Origin: Actinomycetota bacterium
Lineage (GTDB): Bacteria; Actinomycetota; Acidimicrobiia; Spongiisociales; UBA5794
DNA: 34,057 nucleotides
Assembly: GCA_030123765.1 (NCBI GenBank)
Contig: JASJXX010000023.1
Span: 1-34,057 of the forward strand
Direction: 5' to 3'
Under the pieces are notes generated by a model. The model had not been told where the DNA came from. It made no database searches and saw nothing but the letters and a program-made list of their open reading frames with translations. Positions 8,012 to 16,994 of this stretch are shown piece after piece. Position 1 is the first letter of the stretch, and each line of letters starts with the position of its first letter. The translations under genes were made by a program, and so were the position numbers.

Positions 8012-9393
8012 TCCCCGCGCGCATCAAGTCGATCATAACTCGAGACGTCTGCGAACTCGCCGCACTCTTCGACGCCGAGGGGCACACTTTGTATCTCGTT
8101 GGTGGATCGGTACGAGATGCTCTGGTGGGGCGTACGAGCGAAGATCTCGACTTCACTACCGATGCGCGCCCGGACGACATCGAGCGGATAGGGGGGGAGT
8201 GGGCGCACTCGAGTTATCTCGCGGGTAAGGCATTCGGGACGATCGGGTTAGTGAAGGACCAGGCCATCTACGAGATCACCACGTTCCGTTCCGAGATGTA
8301 CCGTGACGACTCCCGTAAACCGGTCGTCGTCTTCAGCGACGACATCGTCGAAGACCTCTCGCGGCGTGACTTCACGGTCAACACGATGGCGATCCGGGTA
8401 CCTACCGCCGAGGGGGACGCACCCGAGATGATCGACCCGTTCGGTGGCCTGACGGATCTCTCCGCCAGGTATCTCCGCACACCCATGGACCCCGAGGTGT
8501 CCTTCGGCGACGACCCGCTGAGGATGTTGCGGCTCTTCCGGTTCGTGTCGATGCTCGGGTTCACCCCCGACGCCAAGGCGGTGGATGCGGTGGCGAGGAT
8601 GAGGTCGAGGCTTGAGATCGTGTCGGCAGAGAGGATCCGGTCAGAATTCGACAAGCTGATGATTGGCGACAACGTCGCTGACGCCCTCCGCCTGCTTGTC
8701 GAGAGTGGTCTTGCAGAGCAGTTCATCCCCGAGATCCCCGCGCTCGCGGTCGAACAGGATCCTGTCCACAGGCACAAGGATGTTCTCGCACACACGATTG
8801 CGGTCGTGGCCAAGACGGGTCCGAGACTCAGGCTCCGTCTCGCGGCGCTCTTCCACGACATAGGAAAGCCCGCGACGAGAGAGTTCAGAGACGGCGGGGT
8901 GTCCTTCTACCACCACGAAGTTGTCGGAGCGCGCATGACGCGAAGGAGGATGCAGGATCTTCGTTATCCAAAGGACGTGATCAAGGAGACGTCACAGCTC
9001 GTGTTCTTGCACATGAGGCCCCACACGTACAAGATGGGCTGGACGGACTCAGCCGTTCGGAGATACGTCCGCGATGCAGGGCACCTCCTCAAAGACCTGA
9101 ACGAGCTTGTGCGTTGCGACGTCACGACACGCAACAAGCACCGGGCGAGAAAGATCTCGAATCGGATCGACAGCCTTGAGAAGCGCATCGGCGAACTCGC
9201 CCAACAGGAGGAACTCGACAGCCTGCGACCCCCCATAGACGGCAATGACGTCATGCGGCATCTCAACATTGGGCCATCGCGACAGGTCGGCAAAATCATG
9301 CACATGCTTCTTGAGCACCGCATCGAGGCCGGGCCCTATACAGAGGAAGAGGCGTACGCCCTGCTGGACAGGTGGCGGAGAGAGAACCCGTAA
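8008..9393 (+). CDS. cca: CCA tRNA nucleotidyltransferase with HD domain
   Basis: A 461-residue enzyme that adds or repairs the 3' CCA of tRNAs. The nucleotidyltransferase head has LVGGSVRDALVGR and the metal-binding DLD (47-49), then RRDFTVNTMAI and the neck DPLRMLRLFRF. A C-terminal HD domain has AALFHDIGKPAT and YHHEVVGA. This is the actinobacterial PcnA/Cca type, which in mycobacteria also maps near the origin. The ATG at 8008 overlaps the rnhA stop by 4 nt; a longer in-frame start at 7927 lies inside rnhA and is unlikely. Confidence 0.95.
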   Translation: MIPARIKSIITRDVCELAALFDAEGHTLYLVGGSVRDALVGRTSEDLDFTTDARPDDIERIGGEWAHSSYLAGKAFGTIGLVKDQAIYEITTFRSEMYRDDSRKPVVVFSDDIVEDLSRRDFTVNTMAIRVPTAEGDAPEMIDPFGGLTDLSARYLRTPMDPEVSFGDDPLRMLRLFRFVSMLGFTPDAKAVDAVARMRSRLEIVSAERIRSEFDKLMIGDNVADALRLLVESGLAEQFIPEIPALAVEQDPVHRHKDVLAHTIAVVAKTGPRLRLRLAALFHDIGKPATREFRDGGVSFYHHEVVGARMTRRRMQDLRYPKDVIKETSQLVFLHMRPHTYKMGWTDSAVRRYVRDAGHLLKDLNELVRCDVTTRNKHRARKISNRIDSLEKRIGELAQQEELDSLRPPIDGNDVMRHLNIGPSRQVGKIMHMLLEHRIEAGPYTEEEAYALLDRWRRENP

Positions 9394-9423
9394 CGCGGCG
9401 CAGTGGCCTCAAGAAACCTGTGC

Positions 9424-9456
9424 GCATACAATCGTGCATATGCGTATAATCTGCCG
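9424..9456 (+). promoter_or_regulatory. argC promoter with perfect -10 box and possible ArgR operator
   Basis: TATAAT at 9445-9450 lies 6 nt before the argC ATG (9457), predicting a leaderless message. The same stretch has imperfect symmetry: ATAC at 9427-9430 and GTAT at 9444-9447 surround the self-complementary GCATATGC (9436-9443), resembling the AT-rich half-sites of ARG boxes. Since argR is in this operon, autoregulation by ArgR binding over the -10 region is plausible. The promoter is well supported; the operator is an inference. Confidence 0.55.
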
Positions 9457-10485
9457 ATGTACTCTGTAGCGATTCTCGGCGCCTCCGGCTACGCCGGGGG
9501 AGAACTGATCAGGTTCGTCGACTCCCACCCGCATTTCGAGGTGGTGTTCCTTGGTGCCAACCGCCGTGCTGGCGAGAGACTACGCGTGGTGCATCCCCAA
9601 CTCGACGGAGGCGCCCGTCTCCTCGAGGGCTACGACGACGACCGGGTCGCAGGGTCCGATCTTGTCTTCATGGCGCTCCCCCACGGCACCTCGGCAGGTC
9701 TCGCCATGGGCCTCATGGAGAGGGGGGTGAAAATCGTTGACCTCTCAAGTGACTTCAGGCTCGACACGCCCGCGCGCTACAGCGAGGCGTACGGGGAGGA
9801 GCACCCATATCCAGAGCAGCTCGGCCAGTGGACCTACGGTATCCCGGAGCTCAACAGCGGGCTCATCGCAGGAGCCGACCGGGTCGCCTCGCCGGGGTGC
9901 TACCCCACTTCGGTCGTGATCCCTCTCGCTCCGTTGCTCAGGGAGGGACTCATCGAGCCCACCGGGATCATCGTGGACTCCCTGTCCGGCGTCTCCGGCG
10001 CGGGACGAGACGTATCGCAAGCCCTCCATTTCGGTGCCGTTGACGAGTCCGTCAAGGCGTATAAGGTGCTGAACCATCGACACCGTCCGGAGATGGAGAG
10101 TGCCCTGGATGCGTTCGCAGGCACCGCGACATCGATCCTCTTCACCCCCCACCTGGTGCCGATGCAGCGCGGCATCCTGTCAACGGTCTACGCTCCTGTA
10201 GCCCGGGGAACAAGCGTGAGAACCATGGGGGATGCTTTCGACGCAGCCTACTCAGGCTCGCCATTCGTCGAACGGATCGAAGGGTCCCCCGAGACGCGCT
10301 GGGTTGTCGGTTCAAACAAGCTCCTCGCCTCCTTCCATCTTGATGAACGCACCGGCATGGCCGTCATCATCTCTGCCATCGACAATCTCGTGAAAGGTGC
10401 CGCGGGCCAAGCCGTCCAGAACGCCAACCTCATGTTCGGGTTCGATGAGGCCACCGGGCTCCCCTCTGACGGGTGGATGCCGTGA
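9457..10485 (+). CDS. argC: N-acetyl-gamma-glutamyl-phosphate reductase
   Basis: A 342-residue enzyme of arginine biosynthesis that reduces N-acetylglutamyl phosphate to the semialdehyde with NADPH. The dinucleotide-binding GASGYAGGEL lies at 8-17 and the catalytic cysteine is in SPGCYPTS (C148). LSGVSGAGR and the HRHRPEME segment are also typical. I chose the ATG at 9457 rather than the in-frame codon at 9403, because protein similarity begins at YSVAILGASG and a perfect TATAAT lies 6 nt upstream of 9457. First gene of the argC-J-B-R-G-H cluster. Confidence 0.96.
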   Translation: MYSVAILGASGYAGGELIRFVDSHPHFEVVFLGANRRAGERLRVVHPQLDGGARLLEGYDDDRVAGSDLVFMALPHGTSAGLAMGLMERGVKIVDLSSDFRLDTPARYSEAYGEEHPYPEQLGQWTYGIPELNSGLIAGADRVASPGCYPTSVVIPLAPLLREGLIEPTGIIVDSLSGVSGAGRDVSQALHFGAVDESVKAYKVLNHRHRPEMESALDAFAGTATSILFTPHLVPMQRGILSTVYAPVARGTSVRTMGDAFDAAYSGSPFVERIEGSPETRWVVGSNKLLASFHLDERTGMAVIISAIDNLVKGAAGQAVQNANLMFGFDEATGLPSDGWMP

Positions 10486-11642
10486 GCGTCACCGCAGCGG
10501 CAGGGTTCAGGGCCGCGGGCGTCGAGAGCGGGATCAAAGCCGAAGGCCTCGACATAGCGCTTGTCGTAGCGGAGAAGCCTGCTGTGACCGGGGCCGTGTT
10601 CACCCAGAACCAGATTGCAGCTGCACCGGTGCTTCTGAGCCGCGAGAGCCTGCTGCGCAGCAGCCTGAAACGAGGCGTGGTCCTGAATTCCGGTTGTGCC
10701 AACGCAGCGACGGGTGGCCTCGGTACGGAGAACGCCCACAAGATGGTGCACGCAACAGCGACCGTCCTCGACGTCTCATCCGAGGAAGTGCTCATCTGCT
10801 CAACAGGCACTATCGGCCCACAACTCCCCATGGGTAGAGTCGTCGCAGGGATCGGCGATGCTGCCGGGAGCCTCGACGGTTCTGCTTCTGCGGGTACCCG
10901 GGCTGCAACAGCGATCATGACGACCGACACGGTCCCGAAGGAGTCCGTCGTACAGGGGGGTGGCTGGGTCGTCGGTGGGATGGCCAAGGGTGCAGGGATG
11001 ATCCGCCCGAACATGGCGACAATGCTCGCGATTCTCACGACGGATGCCGACGTTCACCAGAGCGTGCTCGATGCTGCGCTACGGTCGTCGGTCGACGCGA
11101 CGTTCAACTCGTTGAACATCGACGGCTGCGAGTCGACGAACGACACCGTGATCGCCATGGCATCGGGAGCCTCCGGCACTCGCCCCGACCCCGTGGAGTT
11201 CGCAGCGGCGATGGAGCAAGTCTGCCGCGACCTTGTGCAACAGATGGCGCGGGACGCCGAAGGGGCATCTCGTGTCGTGACGATCGATGTGTCCGGGGCG
11301 CCAGACGACGCCACTGCGAGGCGGCTCGGCAGGTTCGTCACGGACTCAGCGCTCGTCCGTTCATCGTTTTATGGGGGTGATCCGAACGGGGGGAGGATCC
11401 TAGGGGCTCTCGGCGCGGCCGGCGTGGAGATCGACCCCGGTGCGATCACGATCACCTATCAAGGTGTTGACGTCTTCGCCAACGGCGTAGAGGCTGCCTT
11501 TGATGAGCCCGCGCTGCTCGTGCAGATGGAGGCTGGCGACCTCGAGGTTGGCATCCGCCTTGGTGGCGGCCCCGGGGCTGCCCGTATCGTTGCGACAGAC
11601 CTGACTCCGCAGTACGTCATCTTCAATGGAGAGCGGTCATGA
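10482..11642 (+). CDS. argJ: bifunctional ornithine acetyltransferase / N-acetylglutamate synthase
   Basis: About 386 residues. The autoproteolysis site is visible as KGAGMIRPNMATMLA, with the nucleophilic Thr (T180 when starting at 10482) generating alpha and beta chains. It transfers acetyl from N-acetylornithine to glutamate and can also make N-acetylglutamate from acetyl-CoA. A GTG at 10482 overlaps the argC stop (GTGA) and is preferred; another GTG at 10473 is also possible. The C-terminal SSFYGGDPNGGRILGALG motif is intact. Because ArgJ recycles the acetyl group, the pathway here is the cyclic version. Confidence 0.96.
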   Translation: MSVTAAAGFRAAGVESGIKAEGLDIALVVAEKPAVTGAVFTQNQIAAAPVLLSRESLLRSSLKRGVVLNSGCANAATGGLGTENAHKMVHATATVLDVSSEEVLICSTGTIGPQLPMGRVVAGIGDAAGSLDGSASAGTRAATAIMTTDTVPKESVVQGGGWVVGGMAKGAGMIRPNMATMLAILTTDADVHQSVLDAALRSSVDATFNSLNIDGCESTNDTVIAMASGASGTRPDPVEFAAAMEQVCRDLVQQMARDAEGASRVVTIDVSGAPDDATARRLGRFVTDSALVRSSFYGGDPNGGRILGALGAAGVEIDPGAITITYQGVDVFANGVEAAFDEPALLVQMEAGDLEVGIRLGGGPGAARIVATDLTPQYVIFNGERS

Positions 11643-12541
11643 GTGGACGTTCGACACCGCACCCCGCGAAACCACGAATAGCGTCGACGATGGGGAAGGC
11701 GGGCATCTTCTCAGAGGCCCTGCCCTTCATCCGCAAGTTTCGCGGAACTACGGTCGTCATCAAGTACGGCGGTTCCGCAATGGTTGACGAGTCGCTCCGA
11801 GAGACGTTCGCGGACGACGTCGCGATGCTTCACTATGTAGGCATCAAGCCGATCGTCGTCCACGGCGGTGGCCCCCACATCTCGAAAGCCCTGGGACAGC
11901 AGGGCATCGAACCGCAGTGGCGAGAGGGGTTACGTGTCACAGACGAGCACACGATGCGTGTCGTCCAGGCGACTCTCGTTGGAGAGATCAACCCTGACAT
12001 CGTGCGATTGATCAACAAACACGGCGCAGTTGCAGCCGGGGTCTCGGGCCTTGACGCGAATCTCTTTATGGCAGAGCGAGAGGATGAGCAGCTCGGCTTC
12101 GTCGGCAGGGTCACGGAAGTCAACACGGGACTTGTTGAAGGCCTTCAAGCCCAGGGATACGTGCCTGTGGTGGCGCCGATTGCCCGCGGCGAGGACGGGG
12201 AGACTTACAACGTCAATGCGGACAGCGCGGCGTCGGCGCTCGCGTCGGCGCTCGGCGCGTCCAAGCTCGTGTATCTCACCGATGTCGAAGGCCTCTATAG
12301 GGATCTCGGTGACCAGGACAGCCTCATCTCGAGAATCTCGGCCAGGGATCTCAGGGATCTTCTCGAGAGCGACTCGGTCTCGGCCGGCATGTTGCCGAAG
12401 TTACGGTCTGCGATCGATGCGATCGATGCCGGAGTGGGCCAGGTCCACATCCTTGACGGGCGCATGCAGCACGCTGTGCTGCTCGAGATTTTCACTCCCG
12501 AAGGCATCGGCACGATGATCACGAACGGTCAGAGCCTGTGA
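11639..12541 (+). CDS. argB: acetylglutamate kinase
   Basis: A 300-residue amino-acid kinase that phosphorylates N-acetylglutamate. Characteristic segments are VIKYGGSAM near the N-terminus, VVHGGGPHIS (substrate loop), and NVNADSAASALASALGA and VYLTDVEGLY (nucleotide site). The N-terminal 25 residues form the extra helix found in arginine-sensitive hexameric NAG kinases, so feedback inhibition by arginine is likely. The ATG overlaps the argJ stop by 4 nt and the stop overlaps argR by 4 nt. Confidence 0.96.
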   Translation: MSGRSTPHPAKPRIASTMGKAGIFSEALPFIRKFRGTTVVIKYGGSAMVDESLRETFADDVAMLHYVGIKPIVVHGGGPHISKALGQQGIEPQWREGLRVTDEHTMRVVQATLVGEINPDIVRLINKHGAVAAGVSGLDANLFMAEREDEQLGFVGRVTEVNTGLVEGLQAQGYVPVVAPIARGEDGETYNVNADSAASALASALGASKLVYLTDVEGLYRDLGDQDSLISRISARDLRDLLESDSVSAGMLPKLRSAIDAIDAGVGQVHILDGRMQHAVLLEIFTPEGIGTMITNGQSL

Positions 12542-13050
12542 GGGCAGACACGACGGCGAGGAGGAGGGAGATTCGGAGCTTGCTCTCGGCAACGACCGTC
12601 GCGAGTCAGAACGCTCTTCAGCATCTGCTCGCAGAGAGAGGCTTCGACGTGACCCAGGCAACCATCTCGCGTGACCTCGACGCTGTCGGTGCTGAGAGGA
12701 TTAGGCAGGACGGGCACGTTCGGTACCGCATTGGACACGATCGGGGCGTTGCGGGACCTGCGACTGTGGCGCTCTCTGACGCTGTCGATGAGTTTGTAGA
12801 GAGAATGGAGACGTCGGGGAACCTGATCGTGTTGAAGGTACCTCCTGGGGCCGCGCAGTTCGTGGCAAGCCGGATCGATGCCGCCACACTCGACGGCGTA
12901 CTCGGAACGATCGCGGGCGACGACACGATACTTGTCGTCGCCGATGATCGAGTCACTCCAGCAACGGTATTGCAACGATTGAGAGGAACGGAGGCATTCG
13001 ATGGCCAAAGAGATCAAGAAGGTCGTGCTCGCGTACAGCGGCGGTCTTGA
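12538..13050 (+). CDS. argR: arginine repressor ArgR
   Basis: A 170-residue ArgR/AhrC protein. The N-terminal winged helix has [20 protein letters not shown] and ISRDL (about 24-48). The C-terminal oligomerization/arginine-binding domain ends with [15 protein letters not shown], where the paired Asp residues contact arginine. With arginine bound it represses the arg genes. The GTG start overlaps the argB stop. Its 3' end runs 50 nt into argG, so the last 17 codons are shared with the argG start region. Confidence 0.95.
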   Translation: MRADTTARRREIRSLLSATTVASQNALQHLLAERGFDVTQATISRDLDAVGAERIRQDGHVRYRIGHDRGVAGPATVALSDAVDEFVERMETSGNLIVLKVPPGAAQFVASRIDAATLDGVLGTIAGDDTILVVADDRVTPATVLQRLRGTEAFDGQRDQEGRARVQRRS

Positions 13051-14218
13051 CACATCAATTATCCTCAGGTGGATCAAGGAGGAGTATGGCGCTGAGGTTG
13101 TGACCTACACCGCTGACGTCGGACAGGGGGAGGAGACCGAAGAGGCCCGCGTCAAGGCGCTCAAGACCGGGGCCTCCCTCGCGATCTGCGAAGACCTCAC
13201 AACGGAGTTCGTAGCCGACTACGTGTTCCCGGCCCTTCGGGCGTCGGCCCTGTATGAGGGCTACTACCACATGGGAACGTCTCTCGCCCGTCCCGTGATC
13301 GCGAAGGGCCTCGTGCGTGCAGCGCTCGAGACCGGGGCCGACGCGATTGCGCATGGTGCAACGGGGAAGGGGAACGATCAGGTCCGCTTCGAGCTCTCGG
13401 CATACGCGCTCAAACCCGATATCAGAGTGATTGCTCCCTGGCGGGAGTGGGATCTCAAGGGCCGTGCCGACCTCATCGCGTATGCGGAGAAGTACGGGAT
13501 CCCCATTCCTGTGACTCCCCGGCGGCCGTACTCGATGGATGCGAACCTGCTGCACATCTCTTATGAGGGAGGCGTCCTTGAGGATCCGTGGAGGAGCGCA
13601 CCCCAGGACATGTTCCAGATGACGGTGAATCCCCAGGACGCCCCCGACGAGCCGGAGTTCGTGATCGTCGGATACGAGCAGGGAGATCCGGTCTCCATCA
13701 ACGGCGACCGGTTGGCGCCTGTAGCGCTCCTCACGAGACTCAACGAGATCGGGGGGAGGCACGGAGTGGGCCGGGTCGACATGGTCGAGAACCGCTTCGT
13801 CGGGATGAAGAGTCGCGGAGTGTATGAGACGCCCGGCGGCACGATTCTCTACCATGCCCATCGGGCTGTCGAGTCACTCACCCTTGACCGCGAGGTGATG
13901 CACCTGCGCGATGAGCTCTCGAACAGGTACGCAGAGATGGTGTACAACGGCTTCTGGTTCGCACCTGAACGAGAAGCACTGCAGTCCTTCATGGACGTCG
14001 TCCAGAAACCCGTGACGGGTGAAGCGAGAATGATGCTGTACAAGGGACAGGTCAGCGTCGACGGACGACGCTCTGACACCCACGGGTTGTACGACGAGGC
14101 GACGGCTACGTTCGAGGCAGACGACGTGTACGACCAGTCGGACGCCGAAGGGTTCATCCGGATCCAGTCACTCCGACTGCGTATGTTCGCAGAGAAACGG
14201 CTGGGTGAAGGTGAGTAG
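13001..14218 (+). CDS. argG: argininosuccinate synthase
   Basis: A 405-residue ATP-dependent ligase joining citrulline and aspartate. The ATP pyrophosphatase loop YSGGLDTS is at 12-19, and the substrate-binding segments [14 protein letters not shown] and [13 protein letters not shown] are intact. The ATG lies inside the argR 3' end and is preceded by GGAGG 6 nt upstream, which supports this start despite the 50-nt overlap. Length is normal for the family. Confidence 0.97.
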   Translation: MAKEIKKVVLAYSGGLDTSIILRWIKEEYGAEVVTYTADVGQGEETEEARVKALKTGASLAICEDLTTEFVADYVFPALRASALYEGYYHMGTSLARPVIAKGLVRAALETGADAIAHGATGKGNDQVRFELSAYALKPDIRVIAPWREWDLKGRADLIAYAEKYGIPIPVTPRRPYSMDANLLHISYEGGVLEDPWRSAPQDMFQMTVNPQDAPDEPEFVIVGYEQGDPVSINGDRLAPVALLTRLNEIGGRHGVGRVDMVENRFVGMKSRGVYETPGGTILYHAHRAVESLTLDREVMHLRDELSNRYAEMVYNGFWFAPEREALQSFMDVVQKPVTGEARMMLYKGQVSVDGRRSDTHGLYDEATATFEADDVYDQSDAEGFIRIQSLRLRMFAEKRLGEGE

Positions 14219-14254
14219 TTCGCACCATCAGTCCTTCCTCAAGGGAGGGAGCGT

Positions 14255-15610
14255 ATGACCCTGTGGTCGGGTGGCCGGTTCGACGAGGGACCCGCCGAGT
14301 CGCTGTGGCGGTTCACGGTCGACACCTCAGACCGCAGGTTGCTCGTCGACGACATCACCGGATCTATCGCCCATACAGCGATGCTCGGGGTGGTCGGCCT
14401 CCTCACCGCGGAGGAGTCGGAGGCGATTCTGAGCGGCCTTGGAGAGATCAAGGACGAGGCTCTGGCGGGTACATTCGAGTTTCTCGACACCGATGAGGAC
14501 GTCCACAGCGCTGTGGAGCGGAGACTCAGCGACTGCATCGGCGCCCTTGCGGGCAAGCTCCACACGGGCCGCTCGCGCAACGACCAGGTCGCGCTCGACC
14601 TGCGGCTTTACTTGCGTCGATCTGTCGACGAACGGAGTGCGCAGCTGAGGCACTTCATGGGGGTGCTCGTTGATCTTGCCATCTCCGTGGAAGATGCCGT
14701 CGTGGCGAGTTATACACATCTTCAGCAGGCCCAGGCGGTTCCGCTCGCGCACCATCTTCTCGCGTACGCGTGGATGCTGAAGCGCGACGTGGAGCGCTTC
14801 TCCGACGCACGTAAGCGCATCGACGTCTCCCCGCTCGGAGCAGGAGCGTCGGGAGGCTCCTCCCTCCCTCTCGACCCACGAGTGTCTGCCGATCTGCTCG
14901 GCATGGAGGGCGTCTTCGACAACTCCATGGACGCTGTCGGATCTCGAGATGTGGCAAGCGAGTTCGTGTGGTGTGTCACCCAGACGATGCTGCATCTCTC
15001 ACGGCTCTCCGAGGAGCTTCTGCTGTGGTCCTCGAGCGAGTTCGGCTGGGTCACGTTCTCCGACGCGTACACCACCGGATCCTCGGCCATGCCACACAAG
15101 AAGAACGCGGACATCGCCGAGCTGGTCCGTGGCAAGGCTGCGACGGTCATCGGTGACCTCACCGCGGTAGCAGCCCTTCAGAAGGGTCTTCCCATGACGT
15201 ACAACAGGGACCTTCAAGAGGACAAGCGGATCGTCTTCCACGCAGACGACACGCTCGCCGGATCCCTCGACGCGCTCAGCGGCATGCTGGCAACGGCCGA
15301 GTTCCATGGGGCCGCGCCATCAGGCTGGGTGACAGCGCTCGACCTCGCCGAAGTGCTTGTGCTCCGCGGCGTGCCGTTTCGGGAAGCACATCGCGTCGTC
15401 GGCGCCCTCATCGCTGATCTCACCGCGGGGGGCCGCTCGTTCGTGGACCTCACAGGGGATCAGCTCACTGCTTTCGACGCCCGATTCGAAGCGGCAGACA
15501 TCGGGGTCGTCGATCCAGTCGCCTCGGTCGAAGCCCGTGTCACTCCTGGGGGAGGATCCATGGAATCGGTCGATTCTCAGATCGCTGCACTCAAGAGATT
15601 TCTCGAATAG
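14255..15610 (+). CDS. argH: argininosuccinate lyase
   Basis: A 451-residue lyase of the fumarase/aspartase superfamily that splits argininosuccinate into arginine and fumarate. The signature GSSAMPHKKN is at residues 275-284 and contains the catalytic Ser in its flexible loop. HTGRSRNDQVALDLRLYLR and YTHLQQAQAVP provide the other active-site parts. A strong GGGAGGGAGCG ribosome-binding site precedes the ATG. It ends the arginine cluster. Confidence 0.97.
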   Translation: MTLWSGGRFDEGPAESLWRFTVDTSDRRLLVDDITGSIAHTAMLGVVGLLTAEESEAILSGLGEIKDEALAGTFEFLDTDEDVHSAVERRLSDCIGALAGKLHTGRSRNDQVALDLRLYLRRSVDERSAQLRHFMGVLVDLAISVEDAVVASYTHLQQAQAVPLAHHLLAYAWMLKRDVERFSDARKRIDVSPLGAGASGGSSLPLDPRVSADLLGMEGVFDNSMDAVGSRDVASEFVWCVTQTMLHLSRLSEELLLWSSSEFGWVTFSDAYTTGSSAMPHKKNADIAELVRGKAATVIGDLTAVAALQKGLPMTYNRDLQEDKRIVFHADDTLAGSLDALSGMLATAEFHGAAPSGWVTALDLAEVLVLRGVPFREAHRVVGALIADLTAGGRSFVDLTGDQLTAFDARFEAADIGVVDPVASVEARVTPGGGSMESVDSQIAALKRFLE

Positions 15611-15621
15611 AACGTTCGACG

Positions 15622-15795
15622 TCAGGCTGCATGAGCGGGCTCGATGGTTGAGCAGTTCGGGCAGGCAGCGTCGCCGCAGTTCGCCACGACTTCAACGATC
15701 AGCCCACCGGCTGCGAACAAGGCCTTGAGCTCGGCTCCGCCGAGCGTCGTGACGTCGACCGTGTCGACGTTGTGCGTAATTGTCATCGTTTCCAT
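15622..15795 (-). CDS. small cysteine-containing protein (57 aa), unknown
   Basis: Between argH and the cupin gene, the minus strand has a 57-codon frame from an ATG at 15795 (a second ATG is at 15786). The product has a short amphipathic middle (GGAELKALFAAGGLIVEV) and a C-terminal cluster NCGDAACPNC with three cysteines spaced x5 and x2 (C-GDAA-C-PN-C: x4, x2). A TACGTT box lies exactly 6 nt before the ATG, the same spacing as other genes here, which favours a real gene. I do not recognise a family; a metal-binding peptide or a modified-peptide precursor are both possible, and neither is shown. Confidence 0.5.
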   Translation of the reverse strand: METMTITHNVDTVDVTTLGGAELKALFAAGGLIVEVVANCGDAACPNCSTIEPAHAA

Positions 15796-15817
15796 ACCCG
15801 TAACGTATCTTGAGGCT
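15796..15817. promoter_or_regulatory. overlapping divergent -10 boxes
   Basis: On the minus strand TACGTT (15802-15807) lies 6 nt before the ATG of the 57-aa gene. On the plus strand TATCTT (15806-15811) lies 6 nt before a GTG at 15818. The two boxes overlap by 2 nt, so polymerases on the two strands would compete. Confidence 0.4.
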
Positions 15818-15901
15818 GTGACAGAAAAGAGCTCCGGACGCCGGGCAGAGGCCGCAGCGACCTGGAAGCAGGATCAGGGTACGATCCGGATATGGAACTG
15901 A
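15818..15901 (+). CDS. possible 27-aa leader ORF before cupin gene
   Basis: A GTG at 15818, 6 nt after a TATCTT box, opens a 27-codon frame (VTEKSSGRRAEAAATW...) that ends at 15901, overlapping the cupin ATG by 10 nt. It could couple translation to the cupin gene, or be a chance frame, since the cupin gene has its own TACGAT box. Composition is basic and hydrophilic with no recognisable motif. Confidence 0.25.
   Translation: MTEKSSGRRAEAAATWKQDQGTIRIWN
15880..15891 (+). promoter_or_regulatory. -10 box for leaderless cupin transcript
   Basis: TACGAT at 15880-15885 is followed by 6 nt and then the ATG at 15892. No Shine-Dalgarno sequence lies between, so the message probably begins at the start codon. 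Confidence 0.55.
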
Positions 15902-16239
15902 AACGATACGTCGACGCCACACCATTCATCTTCGGTGACTTCGAGTTGAGAGAGCTCACTCCCGATGCCTTCGACCTTGCTTCTTTCGCTGAGATCATCG
16001 TCCCGGTAGGTGCAGACCGCACGCCGAGGGAGTCAACGAAGGACCATCGGATGTATGTCTGCCTTGTAGGGGACATCAGGTTCGAGGTGAACGGCGAGAC
16101 GTTCCATCTCACCCCGGGAGACGTTCTCCACATCGCCAATGGTGAGATGTACGGTTTCCACAACGGAGGCTATGAGGAAGGTCGCCTGCTTCTCATCAGG
16201 GTCCCGGGTCCCTCCCTCCCCGGATCCGTTCAGCTCTGA
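15892..16239 (+). CDS. single-domain cupin protein
   Basis: A 115-residue protein with one cupin barrel. The conserved core runs from DHRMYVCLVGDIRFEVNG through FHLTPGDVLHIANGEMYGF, typical of motif 1 and motif 2 with the PGD turn. Putative metal-binding residues are not all standard, so binding and substrate cannot be predicted. Cupins of this size include sugar isomerases, dioxygenases and ligand-binding regulators. The gene converges on the hemolysin III gene with a 27-nt gap. Confidence 0.8.
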   Translation: MELKRYVDATPFIFGDFELRELTPDAFDLASFAEIIVPVGADRTPRESTKDHRMYVCLVGDIRFEVNGETFHLTPGDVLHIANGEMYGFHNGGYEEGRLLLIRVPGPSLPGSVQL

Positions 16240-16266
16240 CCGTCCCCGGCCTGGTTGATGGAGCTG

Positions 16267-16932
16267 TCAGACCCCGCGCGGGAGGACGTACCTCCAGATC
16301 ATCACGAAGTGCAGGGCGTTTCCCGCGACAACCATGACGTGGAACACCTCGTGGTAGGAGAACACCCGAGGCCACAGACGTGGCCGGTTCGTGATCAGCA
16401 GCAGCATTCCGAGGGAGTAGACCGCTCCGCCCGCGACAGCGAACGCGATACCTGCCCATCCGAGTTCCTGTACGAACTTCCACGCGATCACGGTCCCGAG
16501 CCACCCCATCGTGAGTGCAAGAATCATGGAGAAAGTCTGGCGGTCTCGGGGGAAGAGAATGTGCTGGACGATACCGAGAGCGACAAGACCCCAGGCGGTC
16601 CCGAGGACAACCCACTGGAGCGCACCGTGCAGCGCGCTGATCGCAACAGGGGTGTAGGTCCCTGCGATGAGCACGAGGATCATCATGTGGTCAATGCGTT
16701 GCATGCGCTTTTTCCAGACCCGACGCCAGGGGATCGAGTGGTAGAGCGAACTGGTCGTGTACAGCGCAACCATTGCGAGTCCGAACACGATGGCACCGGC
16801 TCTGGCCCCCCAGTTCGGTGTGATCCACCCGAGGAAGACAGTGCCGAAGATTGCGGCGACCGCGGCGCCGCCGTGCAGAAATCCGCGGACGGGGTTCTGC
16901 ATCTTGCCGATCGTCCAGCGAGGCGCGTCCAT
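16267..16932 (-). CDS. hemolysin III / PAQR-type membrane protein
   Basis: A 221-residue protein with seven hydrophobic helices and the family's conserved metal-site motifs: SSLYHS after helix 2, RIDHMMI before helix 3, and HEVFHVMV near the last helix. These Ser/His/Asp residues form the zinc site of the PAQR superfamily. Family members are called hemolysin III, but bacterial function is largely unknown; some are ceramidase-like hydrolases. It is divergent from a Z-prenyl synthase, the same pair as Rv1085c/Rv1086 in M. tuberculosis. A TAGCCT box (16940-16945) lies 7 nt before its ATG. Confidence 0.9.
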   Translation of the reverse strand: MDAPRWTIGKMQNPVRGFLHGGAAVAAIFGTVFLGWITPNWGARAGAIVFGLAMVALYTTSSLYHSIPWRRVWKKRMQRIDHMMILVLIAGTYTPVAISALHGALQWVVLGTAWGLVALGIVQHILFPRDRQTFSMILALTMGWLGTVIAWKFVQELGWAGIAFAVAGGAVYSLGMLLLITNRPRLWPRVFSYHEVFHVMVVAGNALHFVMIWRYVLPRGV

Positions 16933-16945
16933 GGGCGGGAGGCTA
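16933..16945 (-). promoter_or_regulatory. -10 box for leaderless hemolysin III transcript
   Basis: On the minus strand TAGCCT is separated by 7 nt from the ATG at 16932, with no ribosome-binding site between them. Confidence 0.5.
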
Positions 16946-16994
16946 ACCGTGACCGGGCTATCCCCTCCATAAACAAATTCGATCTAGGCTCTCT

